DNA from: Mucidula mucida
Taxonomy: Eukaryota; Basidiomycota; Agaricomycetes; Agaricales; Physalacriaceae
Reading direction: 5' to 3'
Assembly (NCBI GenBank): GCA_015501055.1
Contig: JADNYV010000024.1
Span: 1 to 64,000 of the forward strand
DNA length: 64,000 bases
Shown: positions 44,109 to 55,630 of the stretch, in pieces
Position numbering within the stretch: position 1 is the first letter of the stretch
How the letters are laid out: every line of letters begins with the position of its first letter
Notes under the pieces: model-generated
Databases searched by the model: none
Told to the model about the DNA's origin: nothing
Seen by the model: the letters and a program-made list of their open reading frames with translations, nothing else
Translations under genes and position numbers: made by a program

Positions 44109-45870
44109 ATGAGCCGCGTTCGAACACTTGTCTTGTCCGATATTGTGAGCACCTTGATCACGCCCGCCGAGACACTGACTGATGAACTGCTAGAACAACG
44201 AGCCTGAGTACAATAAAACCAGCTTTCGGTGAGAAATTTAAACTGACTGGTCTTCAGCGATGCGGAATCTCTCGTCCGTTTCCTCTTGTACTCCAATGAA
44301 TTCGATCTGGAGGGTCTCGTTGCGACGACCTCCACTTGGCTCAAGTAAGTACAGTGCACCACCCCTGTACCTGCTATTGAAAGCGATACCAGAACATCCA
44401 CCCATGTTGAGCAGATGATCGCGATTATCAAAGCCTATGGCGAAGTCCTCCCGAACCTCAAGCAGCACGCGTCTGGCTATCCATCAGCAGAAGAAATCCT
44501 CGCGAAGACCAAGTCCGGATTGCCGGTCTATGGTATGGAAGGCGTTGGCGAAGGCAAGGACTCGGAGGGTTCGGACCTTGTCGTTCAAGCGGTGGACAAG
44601 GAAGACGCTGAAGGCCGCCCGGTCTGGGTTCTTCTTTGGGGAGGCGCCTCCGTTTTGTAAGGTCCACATTCTTCCACGCAAAATTCTTCTGATCTTTCTC
44701 AGAGCCCAAGCGCTGTGGAAAGTGAAAAACACAAGATCAGTGGAGGAGGCGAACAGCTTCGCCTCTAAAATTCGTGTCTACGGGATTAGCGACCAGGTTT
44801 GGTCAAATTCGTCTCCAATGTTATCGTTCTGATCTTTGAGTAGGATGACGCTGGTACTTGGATCCGCCACAACTTCCCTGGCATACTTTACATCGCTAGT
44901 GCTCATGGTTTCAGTGAATACGCGTCCGGTGAGCTTCCTGTCGCGTGGAAAACCTGAGTTTCTCCTGACGTGATGTCCAGCCACTTGGTCCGCCATCTCG
45001 GGCGACATCTTCTACGGTATCAAAGGTGGAGACCCCTCGTTAGTCTCTATGGACTGGGTCAAGAAGAACATCCAATTGGGTCCCCTCGGAAAGATGTATC
45101 CAGATTTCGCCGTGCGTCATCCTGGACCTCATCTTCTTTAATCCACTATAATGCCAAACCTCTAGTATATCATGGAAGGCGACACCCCTACATTCCTATA
45201 CCTCATTCCCAATGGCCTCAATGTACCGGAGGAACCCAAGTACGGAGGATGGGGCGGCCGGTATACCCCCATCGACGGAGTCTGTTCGCATTATACCGAC
45301 GCAGTCGATCGAGTGACCAGCAAAACGGATGGCCAATACTACATGACCAACCATGCGACGATTTGGCGATGGAGGGAGGCTTTCCAAAACGATTTTGCTG
45401 CCCGTATTCAGTAAGTGTCGGAGCCGTATTTTCCATCCCGCTGTCGAATGCTGACTCTCTTTCGAAGGTGGACATTGACGCCGGATTTCAAGGCCGTGAA
45501 TCACGCTCCCAATGTCGTTGTCAACGGGGAAGGTGGGACACTCCCTCTTCACGTCGCGTGCAAAGTCGGAGACACCATCACTTTGGACGCGTCGCAGTCG
45601 ACGGACCCTGACGGTGGGAAGCTGAGTTTTGAGTGGTTCCAATACAAGGAACCTTCCGCCTGCCAGCATCGCGTTGCGTTGGAGGTGCCTGACTTTGACT
45701 TCCATGGGACGGAGAACACGGATAAACTGACGGTGACGTTACCTCTGTCTATCGATTACAAGGGGAGGTATAAGGTCAAGAGGGACTATCATATCATCTT
45801 GGAGGTGACGGATGATGGGACGCCGAGGTTGTTTGGGTACAAGCGGGTTATCGTTACTGTACATGAGTAG
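44109..45870 (+). CDS. DUF1593 nucleoside-hydrolase-like protein (Sde182 type)
   Basis: MSRVRTLVLSDI joins to NNEPDDAESLVRFLLYSNEF, whose Asp cluster resembles the calcium site of nucleoside hydrolases. LEGLVATTSTWL, VWVLLWGGASVL and IASAHGFSEYA follow, with IKGGDPSLVSMDWVKKNIQL and YIMEGDTPTFLYLIPNGLNV in the middle. The last exon, beginning DFKAVNHAPNVVVNGEGG and including GDTITLDASQSTDPDGGKLS, is an Ig/PKD-like C-terminal domain. This two-domain layout is that of proteins named for Sde182, once called cellulose-binding. No signal peptide is visible, so secretion is not supported. The reaction is unknown. Seven short introns; reading intact. Confidence 0.85.
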
Positions 45871-46064
45871 AGAAGTCTCCGAAAAGTAAATTTGTATTGA
45901 ATCCAGACGGGCTTTAGCCGGTTCGAAGGGTGGTGTGCTTTTCGTTGACCAAAGTATACACGGTATCCTTCACATATTGCATGCACTATGCTCTCAGTCT
46001 GAGTGTTTTGCCTCGCGCCTCTGTCAACGACAGCCTAAGGAGGGTGTCGAGCGGGGGATCATCA

Positions 46065-46141
46065 ACATAGGATAGCCGACGCAATAATGCTCTGTGCAAC
46101 AGTGCACTCGAACACAATTACTGGAACACTGTCCGCACCCA
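46065..46141 (-). pseudogene. Relic of an L-arabinitol/xylitol dehydrogenase-like gene
   Basis: On the minus strand this reads GADSVPVIVFECTVAQSIIA and SAI, matching GVDCVPEIAFECTGAQNSIA and SAI in the intact gene (about 47820-47890) in the same orientation. About three quarters of the bases match over 77 positions. Nothing else of the gene is left in the neighbourhood, so this is a scrap of a former duplicate. The rest of 45871-46320 shows nothing else. Confidence 0.75.
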
Positions 46142-46320
46142 TGACATTCGGAGCCCTCTGACTTGTCAGAACAACAGGGCGTTATTAGGTGCGCCACGGC
46201 CCTTCAACGATGCAACACCTTGATGCCTTAAGTGTGCTCGACGGCGGACGTCATGTATGGGTCACAGCTATTACGGAGTGACAACTGAATTGGATTACAG
46301 AACTAGGAAACAACGAAGAA

Positions 46321-47289
46321 TTATGAGCTACCTGGAGTGACAATACGCTTCGAGGATGCAAGGACTTGAAAAGTCAAAACTCGGGTGTTGGAAAGCCTTT
46401 GCGCCCTCGTCTGCAAAAACGAGATAAAAAGCGTCTCCTTCCCTACTGTTACTAGAAAAGACGCAACCCGGAAAGCTTCGTCGCTCATCACAAACGTCAG
46501 GTGGTTGAGAGATTCCGGAGTACTTTGATACAAGGCCAGCTCTTCTGGCAAGATCGATGCGCGAGGGCAGTGAGAAATATCGCTTCAAGAGAATGGCTGT
46601 CCGGGAAGAACGAAAGGATATTCAAGGGCAGGTGGCGCGGTTGGTACGTGCGTATTTGAACCGGCTCCGAAGAAGTCGAGAAGAAGAGAATGCGGATGCT
46701 CTGGCCTGACTGCTTGAGAGAATTCGTATTGATGCTGCGTACTATCACAGCGTTGATATCGGATTCAAAACAAGAAAAGGTGTGTGTGACAGTGGCTTAC
46801 TGCTTCGCCGTCCGGTATTCCAATATCGCCTTCTGAACTGGCCGGCTCAACTCGGATTTGAACGTCATCTGAAGACGACAGAGATATGCGAGGGTTGCAG
46901 CAGCTTCGACGTGGCTAGAGAAAAGCAGTTGAAAGATATGTAGTACCGAATGAAAGAAAGATACTTTCTCCAGGAAGGTGACACATTTCTTTTCAAGAGC
47001 TCGCTCGCTCTCCAAGCATGATGTGCTCCTCGTATTTGTCGCGGGTAGGAACAGTGCCAATCGGTGGTGCTTCGGCGTTGAACTGCTCCCATGCCTCGGC
47101 GTATGCGTTTGGGTCTTTCCGTAGTACGACAGCGTGCTCTTCGGCAAGTCTTTCCCACTCGAAAAGTTTCTCGCCAGCTTCTTCCGCCTGGGCGCGTTCT
47201 GTATGGTTGAGGGTCATGGTGGTTCTGATCCAGAGGAATGGCCCATTCTTTCCTCCTAAGAGACAAACCAGGTGGCGTAAGCCGCCCAT
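46321..47289 (-). CDS. Uncertain gene, unrecognised
   Basis: The clearest part is a reading at 46993-47289: MTLNHTERAQAEEAGEKLFE, then DPNAYAEAWEQFNAEAPPIG and PTRDKYEEHIMLGERAS, which looks like a small soluble helical protein. Downstream stretches on the same strand (FKSELSRPVQKAILEYRTAK; LPEELALYQSTPESLNHLTF; LFISFLQTRAQRLSNTRVLT) also look coding, but joins between them are not resolved. One gene or two could be present. No family recognised. Confidence 0.35.
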
Positions 47290-47426
47290 TTATTGAACGG
47301 CCTGGAAGGCTGCACGCTCCCTCTCGAGATGATGGTGGTTTCGGAACGAATTACGACTGGTATATAGGTATTAGGTAGTCCTGTAACCCAGCCCTTCAGA
47401 TAAGTATTTTGGGTCTACTGACTTAG

Positions 47427-48917
47427 TTAATCGTCTAAAATCTGAACCTTTATCGACTTCGCCTCTTTCGTGACACACGTTTGGAAAGCGTCCATAATCT
47501 TTTCCAGCGGGAAGCTATGCGTTATGAGTTTATCAGCCTCTCCCAGTACATTGTCGTTCAAAAGGCGAATGACCGTGGGCCAAGTCTGCTTGTATCGGAA
47601 AGACGTGATGATGCTGAGGAGAAACACATCAGATTAGCGAAGGTGAAGAGAGGTAGATTCTCATACCTGACTTCACGGAAAGACATGGCCATGATCGGAA
47701 GTTCGATCTCGGGCTTCCCACAACCGACTTGCAGAACAGTCCCTCCGTCTACGACGGCCTGTACGGGAACATGTTGGAAACACCACGTTGTTGAGAGGGA
47801 GACCACGAACATAGATGGCTGACGCAATACTATTCTGCGCACCAGTGCACTCAAACGCAATTTCTGGAACGCAATCCACACCCAGGAGATCCCGAATCCT
47901 CTTGGACGTTTCAATATGGTCCCACGCCATCTCAACCTTGAGCGTCAGCTTGAAGCCGAGCTGCTGGGCTTGCTCTAGTCTGGATTCCTCGAGGTCTGTG
48001 ATGCAAATGGGGTGAGCGCCGGCAGCGCGCGCGCAGAGAGCCGCCGCGAGACCAATAGGTCCCGCTCCACAGACGAGGACGGGTTGTCCCAGCTTGGGAG
48101 ATGCGCGTGAAACGGCGCCGGCGGCAACTGATAGTGGCTCAATGAGAGCGCCTTGAGCGTAAGTCATGGTATCCGGGATTCTGATTCAGGACGTGTTAAA
48201 AGGTGACAGGACGAAACTTTGGAGAGGATTGACTTGTGCAGGTACCGTGCAGGATGCGCGACGTAACGCGACATGGTTCCATGGGATGGTGGTGTCCCGC
48301 TGAACTTGACAGTAGGGCATAGGTTGTATCGCCCAGAAACGCACTGCTTGCATTCCCAGCAGGCAACTCCAGGTTCGATTGAAACGCGGTCACCTGCCAA
48401 TCGATGAGCTTCAGAATTGACGGTCGAAGGAAAGCTACGTACCCTTTACCACATTCTTCACGTTTGATCCGACTTCCAGGATCTCTCCGGCAGATTCGTG
48501 ACCTGTAGCCCGGATGTTCAGAACTGCTTATGACTGTCCACAGGAACACTTTACCAAGAATGAGATCATGGGTCACTTTACAGTCTCCGATGCGACCTGT
48601 CTTCCAAAAGTGGATCTGGATAAACGCGTCAGACTGGCGGGTCGGCCGCGACGGCAAACGTACCTCTGAGCCGCAAATACCAGTAGCGCGGACATGGACG
48701 ATGCTGGAGACAAGTTCCAACTCTATTCATGAAGAGGAATAGATATAACACACCAGTCATCCGGTCCGCAGATGGGATACGGAATTTCTTCCTCGTACAA
48801 TTGATGATCCTCAGTAACCCAGAGAGCAACGTTCGGCTTTTTCCCCTTGCGCCACACGCCGTCCGTGACGACGCCTCCTTTCGCTAGTTTGGCGGCCAAT
48901 TGTTCGGGGACAGACAT
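47427..48917 (-). CDS. LAD1: Zinc-dependent polyol dehydrogenase (L-arabinitol 4-/xylitol/sorbitol dehydrogenase type)
   Basis: MSVPEQLAAKLAKGGVVTDG precedes VHVRATGICGSEVHFWKTGR (first zinc Cys), GHESAGEILEVGSNVK (His and Glu ligands), and the structural zinc loop CWECKQCVSGRYNLC. The cofactor site shows PVLVCGAGPIGLAAALCARA and ITDLEESRLEQAQQ; the Asp after the second strand favours NAD. AFECTGAQNSIASAI, DGGTVLQVGCGKPEIELPIM and SFRYKQTWPTVIRLL complete the medium-chain fold, with ending KSIKVQILDD. In fungi this family oxidises L-arabinitol to L-xylulose or xylitol to D-xylulose. It is divergent from a sugar transporter, which supports a role in pentose or polyol use. Exon joins are clean and the reading is intact. 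Confidence 0.88.
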
Positions 48918-49317
48918 GATGGAATAGTTTCAAGTAGAGTGGTTCGGATGTTCATAGGCCGAGCGTAAAGGAATACATAAATCCTAGCGGATAATGAATT
49001 TCCTTTTTTCCCTACATTATCCGGGAGTTGGTGTCCGGAAATTAGGCACATCCGTTGGTCCTACATTAACGAGGGCAGCGGCTTATCGGCTGGCTGTTTC
49101 TCTGCGAGCTACTTGCTGTTGATGTAAGTGCAGGTTTGTTGGTCCATGGTGGATTGTGTTCACTCGCGCTTTGTTTGTTCCAAGCGTTAATGGCAAATTA
49201 GCGAGTCGCGTGAACTTCAACCCTTCTCTTGAGTCTTGATTCTTGCCCAATGTCCTCGTTCTCTCTCATGCGCCATTCCCTATAGCTAACGCCTGACGAA
49301 TATCCAAGATCCGAACA
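48918..49317. promoter_or_regulatory. Shared divergent promoter region of dehydrogenase and sugar transporter
   Basis: About 400 bases separate the two start codons. A CCGGAAAT-type site near 49030-49045 and a CGGAxxxxCCG-like site near 49370 could be seen as Zn2Cys6 targets but are not proven. No clear TATA box. Confidence 0.4.
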
Positions 49318-51913
49318 TGACAACTTCCGGACGCCCAGTCCACGGCGCCCTGGATCTACATCATCTGAGCATTACCGGAACGAAAGAGAATTGGAAAAAA
49401 GCTTGAGAAATGTCCCTGAAATGCGTAGTTATAAGATCACCCCCACGAAGGATCCCCACACCCCATCCCCCACAGTTGAGGTTCTGATTCGAATACGATG
49501 GGTTCCAGGATTCTGCTTTGTATCAGGTGCGTTGTTCCAAGTACAATGTTGTGGATTTTACTAATGTTCTGCGTAGGACATGACTCCGTCACTACTGGCG
49601 GTGTCGTTGTTCTCTTCTCTTGGTGCTTCAGTTTCGGTTATGATAACAACTGGCGCGTCCTTACTCCTTTCGCGGAAAGTCACGTCCTGACGAGAAAAAT
49701 AGGTGGGGAGGCGTTATTGGGGCGACACAGTTCGGCAAAGAGTTTGGTTCAGGTGAGTTAAACTTCAGATCTTCACACGTTATGTTCTGACGGTCCTCTC
49801 TCATAAGGTTGGAAAACATTGGAAGATGGCACTACGATACACGCGTTGTCTTCCTCGGATAAGAGTACAGGTACTGCACTTGGAACGGTACGCCATCTGA
49901 CTTTAAATTCTCGCTCTTGTTCTTACTCATCTTCAGGCCGGAATCATGATTGGTTGTATGATTGCACCATTCATCAATGAACGCTACGGTCGCAGAATAT
50001 CATTTGTATCTCTCGGTGTCATTGGGTTAGCTATAATTCAATCGTTTACTCAAATGTAACGCGACTTACGCTCTGCAGGGTGATCGGAACTCTCATTCAA
50101 GCCTGCTCGACCATCAAGCATTCGTATTGGACTCTCATTGGTGGAAAGATCATAGTCAACATAAGTGTCGGTATTGCATCTGCAGTGACTGGTCTATATC
50201 AAGCAGAATGTGCCCCCAGACGCATTCGCGGAGCCCTGGTCAATTTTTGTAAGTGTTTTCAATGCTCTCCATTCAGGTTTCTGACCTTGCCTTCAGACAC
50301 TGTCGTTCAAAAGTGAGTTTCAATCAATACCGCCAGGCTCTGCGTCTGATTTGCTCTTACTCAGTTTCGGAACATTTCTCGGAAATGTAGTGATGTTCGG
50401 CGTCCATCTGCGTACTGACAGCCTCGTTTGGATGCTTCCCATTGGATTGCAGTTCATATTCCCGGCCGTTATCGCCATGGGCAGTATGTTCCTTCCCGAA
50501 TCGCCTCGAGTAAGTCTTCATCCTACACTGCGACATCTCGTCGACTGACCGCGTCATGCAGTGGCTTGTCCAGAAGGGGAAGCTCGATGGTAGAGGTCTA
50601 TCCGTTGTTCCTTGACGTAGTCTAACATAATTAATATTTACAGAAGCACATCATTCCTTGCGCCGCCTTCGCGGCCCAAATGCCGACGATGCGGACCTCG
50701 CTGCTGAAGTCGAAGAAATCCGTGTGGCTGATCAGCACGAAAAGGAATCGACAAAGGGTGTGAGCTTCTTGCAGATCTTCCGAGGCTCGGATCTTCGCCG
50801 TACTTTGATCGCTATTGGCCTGCAATGCTTGCAACAGGCGCAAGGAATCAGTTTCATGGTACGTTGCTTGTATCTGCCTCAGCTATCCAAACAATTGACT
50901 TCCTCTCCCAGAACGTGAGTAGCAAGGACCCGATTCTGGATTAGCCAAGTTCTAACCTTACATTTCATTATTAAGAACTATCTCAACACCACTGTAAGTC
51001 GCATATTCCCTTCGCCTCGTTGTCTTCTGACTCGCGCCTAGCTTCTGAATCTGGGCTTTGAAAACACTTACGAACTCCTTGTCGTCCTATACGCTTGCAA
51101 GCTGATCATATCGTTCGTTGGTAAGCTGTGTAATGACTGCTATCATCGTTTGGCGCTCAACGCGTCACAGGCTTCTACCTTCCTGATCGTGTTGGTCGTC
51201 GTCCCCTCGTCCTTCTAGGCTCTACAGTCATGTTGTTCTCTATGTTGACGGTCGGCGGTGTGGCAAGCGTTACGAACAGCAAGCCTTCCGGACCACGGGG
51301 AAGACTGACACTCGGCGGTGAGCGTTGCCATACCCTTATATTGCTAGCGCCAGCACTTACATACCGTTGTAGCTGTCTTCATGTGGATCTTGATCTACTC
51401 TTTCACCTGGGTTTGTACGATGTCCTCTTCTCTGAAGCGCGCTAATACGCGCCTCAGTCTCCTATGCCATGGACCATCGCCTCTGAAGTGTCAAGCAATC
51501 GTCTTCGTGGGAAGACCCTCGCCTCCGCTGCCTGGTCTGGCTTCGGTGTTGGTTTAATCTCCAACTTGGGTACGCTATTCTAACATGACGTTGAGATAAG
51601 CTAACGTCGAATTAGTGGTACCTTACATCCAAGATACGGTTACGGAAATTTGCAAGGTCAAATCGCATACCTCTGGGCTGGCTTCTCCGTTGCAGCGTCA
51701 GTTATTCTTTCACTACTATAACTATAACTAATACACGATTCTCAGTCTGTTCTTCTGCTTCTTCTTCGTACCGAACTCAAGGGCCGCTCTCTCGAAGACT
51801 TGGATGAACTGTTCTACAATAAGGTTCCTACGCGCAAGTTTTCTGCGTACCAGATGAAGCCTGCGACGAAAGAGAAGGATGAGGATGAAAAGGAGCACTC
51901 GGAGCATGTTTAA
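49318..51913 (+). CDS. MFS sugar transporter (SP family)
   Basis: The start MTTSGRPVHGALDLHHLSIT and GTKENWKKA leads into SLRNVPEMRSYKIT after one missing base near 49402-49405. Then SVTTGGVVVLFSWCFSFGYD opens helix 1. ATQFGKEFGSGWKTLEDG, PFINERYGRRISFVSLGVIG (the R-x-G-R-R motif), and LYQAECAPRRIRGALVNFY, FLPESPRWLVQKGK (PESPR motif), DLRRTLIAIGLQCLQQAQG, YLPDRVGRRPLVLLG and YLWAGFSVAASLFFCFFFVP follow in the usual twelve-helix order. The C-tail ends KDEDEKEHSEHV. Substrate not certain; hexose, pentose or polyol uptake at the plasma membrane. One intron (49653-49702) begins GC. The gene diverges from the polyol dehydrogenase. Confidence 0.88.
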
Positions 51914-52316
51914 GATGCACGCACTTGGAGATCAATGTATTCTAAATGAAGTTTAATGTCAGACTCACTGCTAACTAGTCCTAATCTTCTTGTTGCTTTG
52001 GTCGAATCACTGAGTATTTGCGAAACAGAGAACCTCGTGTATAGAGGAAACGAGTACGTTTTTTGAATAGGTACACCCCGGACTACATTTCTGCACTGCA
52101 TTATGGCATGTAATTAAACCAATACGAGAGTCCCCTACTTAGTCTTTTGAACTGGAGGTGAACGTCCGGAAATTTGTCGGATCGTTTGACTCCGGTCGCA
52201 TGTTGGTTCCGATTTGGGAATGACTATGGCCGCCCACCAACAGCTGACCCGCTTGCCTCCATCCCGCTTTGTCGGTCACAACAGACGATGGAGACGTACA
52301 AGGATGATGCATCGCC
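51914..52316. other. Intergenic region
   Basis: Between the sugar transporter 3' end and the regulator start; presumably the regulator's promoter. Nothing else identified. Confidence 0.4.
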
Positions 52317-55300
52317 ATGGACCGCCCGCTGAAACGCAAGCGAATAACCATGGCCTGTCACCGTTGTCGCCGTAAGTTTTACAGCCTCTTCGTCCGGAAG
52401 TTGACGCCAATTTCCGAGCCAGAAAAGAAAGGAAAATGCGACGGAACCAAGCCCATCTGTGGTAATTGCGCCACGTCGCGGACGCTCTGCGAATGGCCGG
52501 ATCCCGAGCAGGACGGCAGGAAGCATAAAAAGTCTGTAAAATCCAAGGTGGAGCCGGTCGAGCACGACGAGCTCGCCATGGACTCGGATAATCAGCGCAG
52601 GAGCCCTTATCCGCGCTCGCATCACACGTTGGAATCTCCGAGCCTGAGGCATGATGTGCCCAGGTACTCGTCCATGGCGAGTCCGCCGCGCCGTGACGAG
52701 TCAATATCCGCCCCACATCCGAGTGCCCACCCCCACCCCCACAATCAATCTGCACTGGACATCCTTTTGGCGGCGGCGCTTCCTGGCCACCACAACGAGT
52801 CCCAAGCAAGTTCAAGTCGTCTTCCAGGCAGCGGAAGCCAAAGCAGCCATGACCAACACTCGTTGGCAACACCCACCCTCGAATCTGGGCGCAAGTCTGC
52901 TTCTCAGTCACACGATCCTCCATTAGTGCTCCAATATCACAGGTACTTCAATTCGACGTTTTTATCATGTCCTGCTAATCCGGTACACAGAGCGTTTGGA
53001 CCAACAGCCATACAGCCCGGTTTAGAGCAAATTTCTATCGCTTTCCGAGCGCCTCCTCCGGGCTCGCGATGCGCGTCCCCGACACCCCCAGGTGTCAGTC
53101 CATTGCTGCCTCAACACCAAGGACCTCCCGATCCGTATAACCTTACCGGTTCGACGCCCTTCTCCTTTGAACCTATCCACTACATTAACCCTCTTTCCGC
53201 CATCTACAACGGAGAAGCTCCTTCACCCGTTGGAAACCCTTCAACCCCGTACCTCCCTGATTCGCTGTATGACATTGACTCGGATATTCCCCGCCCGTCT
53301 GTGCTCCAACGGCTGCTCCCACTCTTCTTCACGAGAATGGGAAGTCATTTCCCGTTCCTGACCGAGTCGCGTGTGATGGGAAACATTGACCACGAAGATC
53401 CATCGAAGAGGGTTACTGCGCCGTTGTTGATTAATACGGTATGCGCGTTGGCGTCCAGGTGAGTTGACAGTGTGAGTTGGGATTCATACTTCATCGTTTT
53501 CAGGTTTTCAGATGTGCCAATCGTGCGGTCGCAACGCGATAGATCTCCGGCAACCTATGGGATACCTTTTGCCGAAAAGTCTAAACAGTTGTTAGTTCCA
53601 CTACTTGGCTATCCTTCCTCGAATACTGTTGCTGCACTGTTATTCTTGGCGTACTTCTCCTTCGGATTAAATAGCGAGGGCGCATTATGGACTTATTCTG
53701 GTATGGCTCTGAGGTATTCCGCTCGTTAGAGGACCTTTGAATAGAAGGCTAACGCTCCTTTTTAGGATGGCAGTAGACTTGGGCTTGCATCAGGACATTG
53801 CATGCCGCGCTGTTCCTTCGAGTCCGATACAGCAGTACGAGGATCGTCTTTTGTGGTGGTCCTGCTTTTTACTGGATCGTATTCTGGCCTTCGGGACTGG
53901 ACGGCCTGTGACTGTGAAGGATAAAGAAATAACTGTAAAACACCTCTCTCTGACCTTGATACATGACCTCATTCATCCTCTAGACTCCCCTTCCCACTGA
54001 GACAGAAATGACGGCTGTCCGAGAGTTTCCTGTAACATTTCCGGAGAAGGGGACCGAAGCGTCTTCGTCGCAAACTCCTTCACCGTTTCCGTACTTTGTT
54101 CGGATGTTCAAAATGTACGGAGAGCTCGCCGAAGTGATCAACACGGTAGAGACGACATGGCTACCGCCTGTGTCAGAACCTCCCTCGCGTGGTGAGCAGC
54201 CCACAAGCGAAGAAGCTGCCCAGCAACCCTCTACACATCCCGAGTCATCAGTCGATCTATGCGAGGTGGAAGATGCCATCACATCTGTGTACAACTCCTT
54301 GCCTGACTCTATGACCTTCAGCTCTGAGAAGTTGGTTCTTCCTGCTTACGTCACTTGGCACGACTGACATCTCTTCAGTCTTCAAGCTCACGCGTCAAAC
54401 ATGGAGGGACCAGTATTTCTTGCCCTCCACCTCTGGGTACGTCTGTACGCGGTACATTCATGAGGCCATTGCTGATCAGGCGGCAGTACAACTGCATCGT
54501 CATATTCCTCTACCGACCACCTCTCATTCATCCAAAAGTCAACGCCGCTAGAGCGAGTCTTCAAGACCGATTAGCGGTAGTGAATAACGCATGCCAGATG
54601 ATCAGCAGTGTCATCACATCTGCCGACCTCGTCGACCCGTTCTCATACCTAGCGTCGCCATTCGTTAATCAGTGCCTTTTCGTCGCCGCGAGTGCGTGGG
54701 TTCAAGGTAAACTACTTTCTTGCCTCTTTGCATTCCGAGCTGAGCGTTGCAGACTACCGCATCCGCACCGGGCGCGTCCTCCTAGCCAATACCGCGCCAT
54801 CCGAAAAGACCTCTAAGAACGTCCTGAACGCGTCTACGAACATTCTCGCGCAGGTGGCGATGAACAATTTCAAGCTGTGCAAGCGGGCGTTGAATCGGCA
54901 GACGGCGTATTGGATGGGGGTCAAGTGGATAGAGGCGGTGGTGGAAAAGTATGCGTCGCAGAAGAGGCGGCGAGTTGAAGAACGCGACGGAGGGTGTGGA
55001 TACCTTTGTGAGCGGCGCGGAGATGGTAAGCCTGCCCCTGGTGCTGACTGGTGCAGAAACTCATTGGATGTTACAGGCGATCTTTAGACGGCTCGTGCAA
55101 CGGACTACGGGAGCTTCGCCGAGTTCCGAATTTAGTGCTGAAGGTTGGTGTAGAATATGTTTGCTCGTTTATTTCGACTCACTGATTCATCCCAGCTCTA
55201 TCTGCACTTTTTTCTGCGTTCTCTCAAGGGCAGGACTCTTCTGTGTCTTTGAGCGAGGACGATTGGGCGTTGGCGTATAGTTTCGCGTCGATGACAGCTG

Positions 55301-55338
55301 CGAATGATTCCAGGTACGATATGAACGCCTTCGCGTAG
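52317..55338 (+). CDS. Zn2Cys6 transcription factor with fungal-specific domain
   Basis: MDRPLKRKRITMACHRCR joins, across an intron at 52372-52431, to QKKGKCDGTKPICGNCATSR and TLCEW, the six-cysteine zinc cluster. A long Ser/Pro/His-rich linker follows. The regulatory domain (PF04082 type) includes PSVLQRLLPLFFTRMGSHFP, SEGALWTYSGMALRMAVDLG, LHQDIACRAV, and YEDRLLWWSCFLLDRILAFG with TGRPVTVKDKEI. The C-terminal part reads VNALRASL-type helical stretches and ends SFASMTAANDSR before the last residues. Such factors bind CGG-type sites in nuclear promoters. The place between the transporter and an aldose-reductase-like gene suggests it regulates this group. Exon joins in 53700-54400 are approximate. 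Confidence 0.88.
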
Positions 55339-55630
55339 AGTTATGAGAGCGGATATCTATGTATATTTAACTGTATTGGGTGTAGACCGTTGTTGTATGG
55401 TAACACCCGTTTTCGGAGAGCGCTTCGACCTTGCTTGAATTTTCTCTCTTGAAATTCTCTATAAGAAATATCTCTCTTTGGTCACGACCAAGTCACGACA
55501 TAAATTCTCATTACAAGCACGTCCAAAGCACGTCTTTGTTGCTGTGTATGCGGATCAATTGCGAAGGAGACGGAATTACAGAAATTACAATTTGTTGTGG
55601 TTCTACGCGATGCTATCAACTATTATCTAT
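55339..55630. other. Short intergenic region between converging genes
   Basis: The 3' ends of the regulator and the aldo-keto reductase face each other here; likely holds both polyadenylation regions. Confidence 0.4.

Noticed and set aside
52276..52923. Minus-strand open frame of 215 codons
   Set aside because: Antisense to the zinc-cluster and Ser/Pro/His-rich part of the regulator, where codon bias creates open antisense frames.
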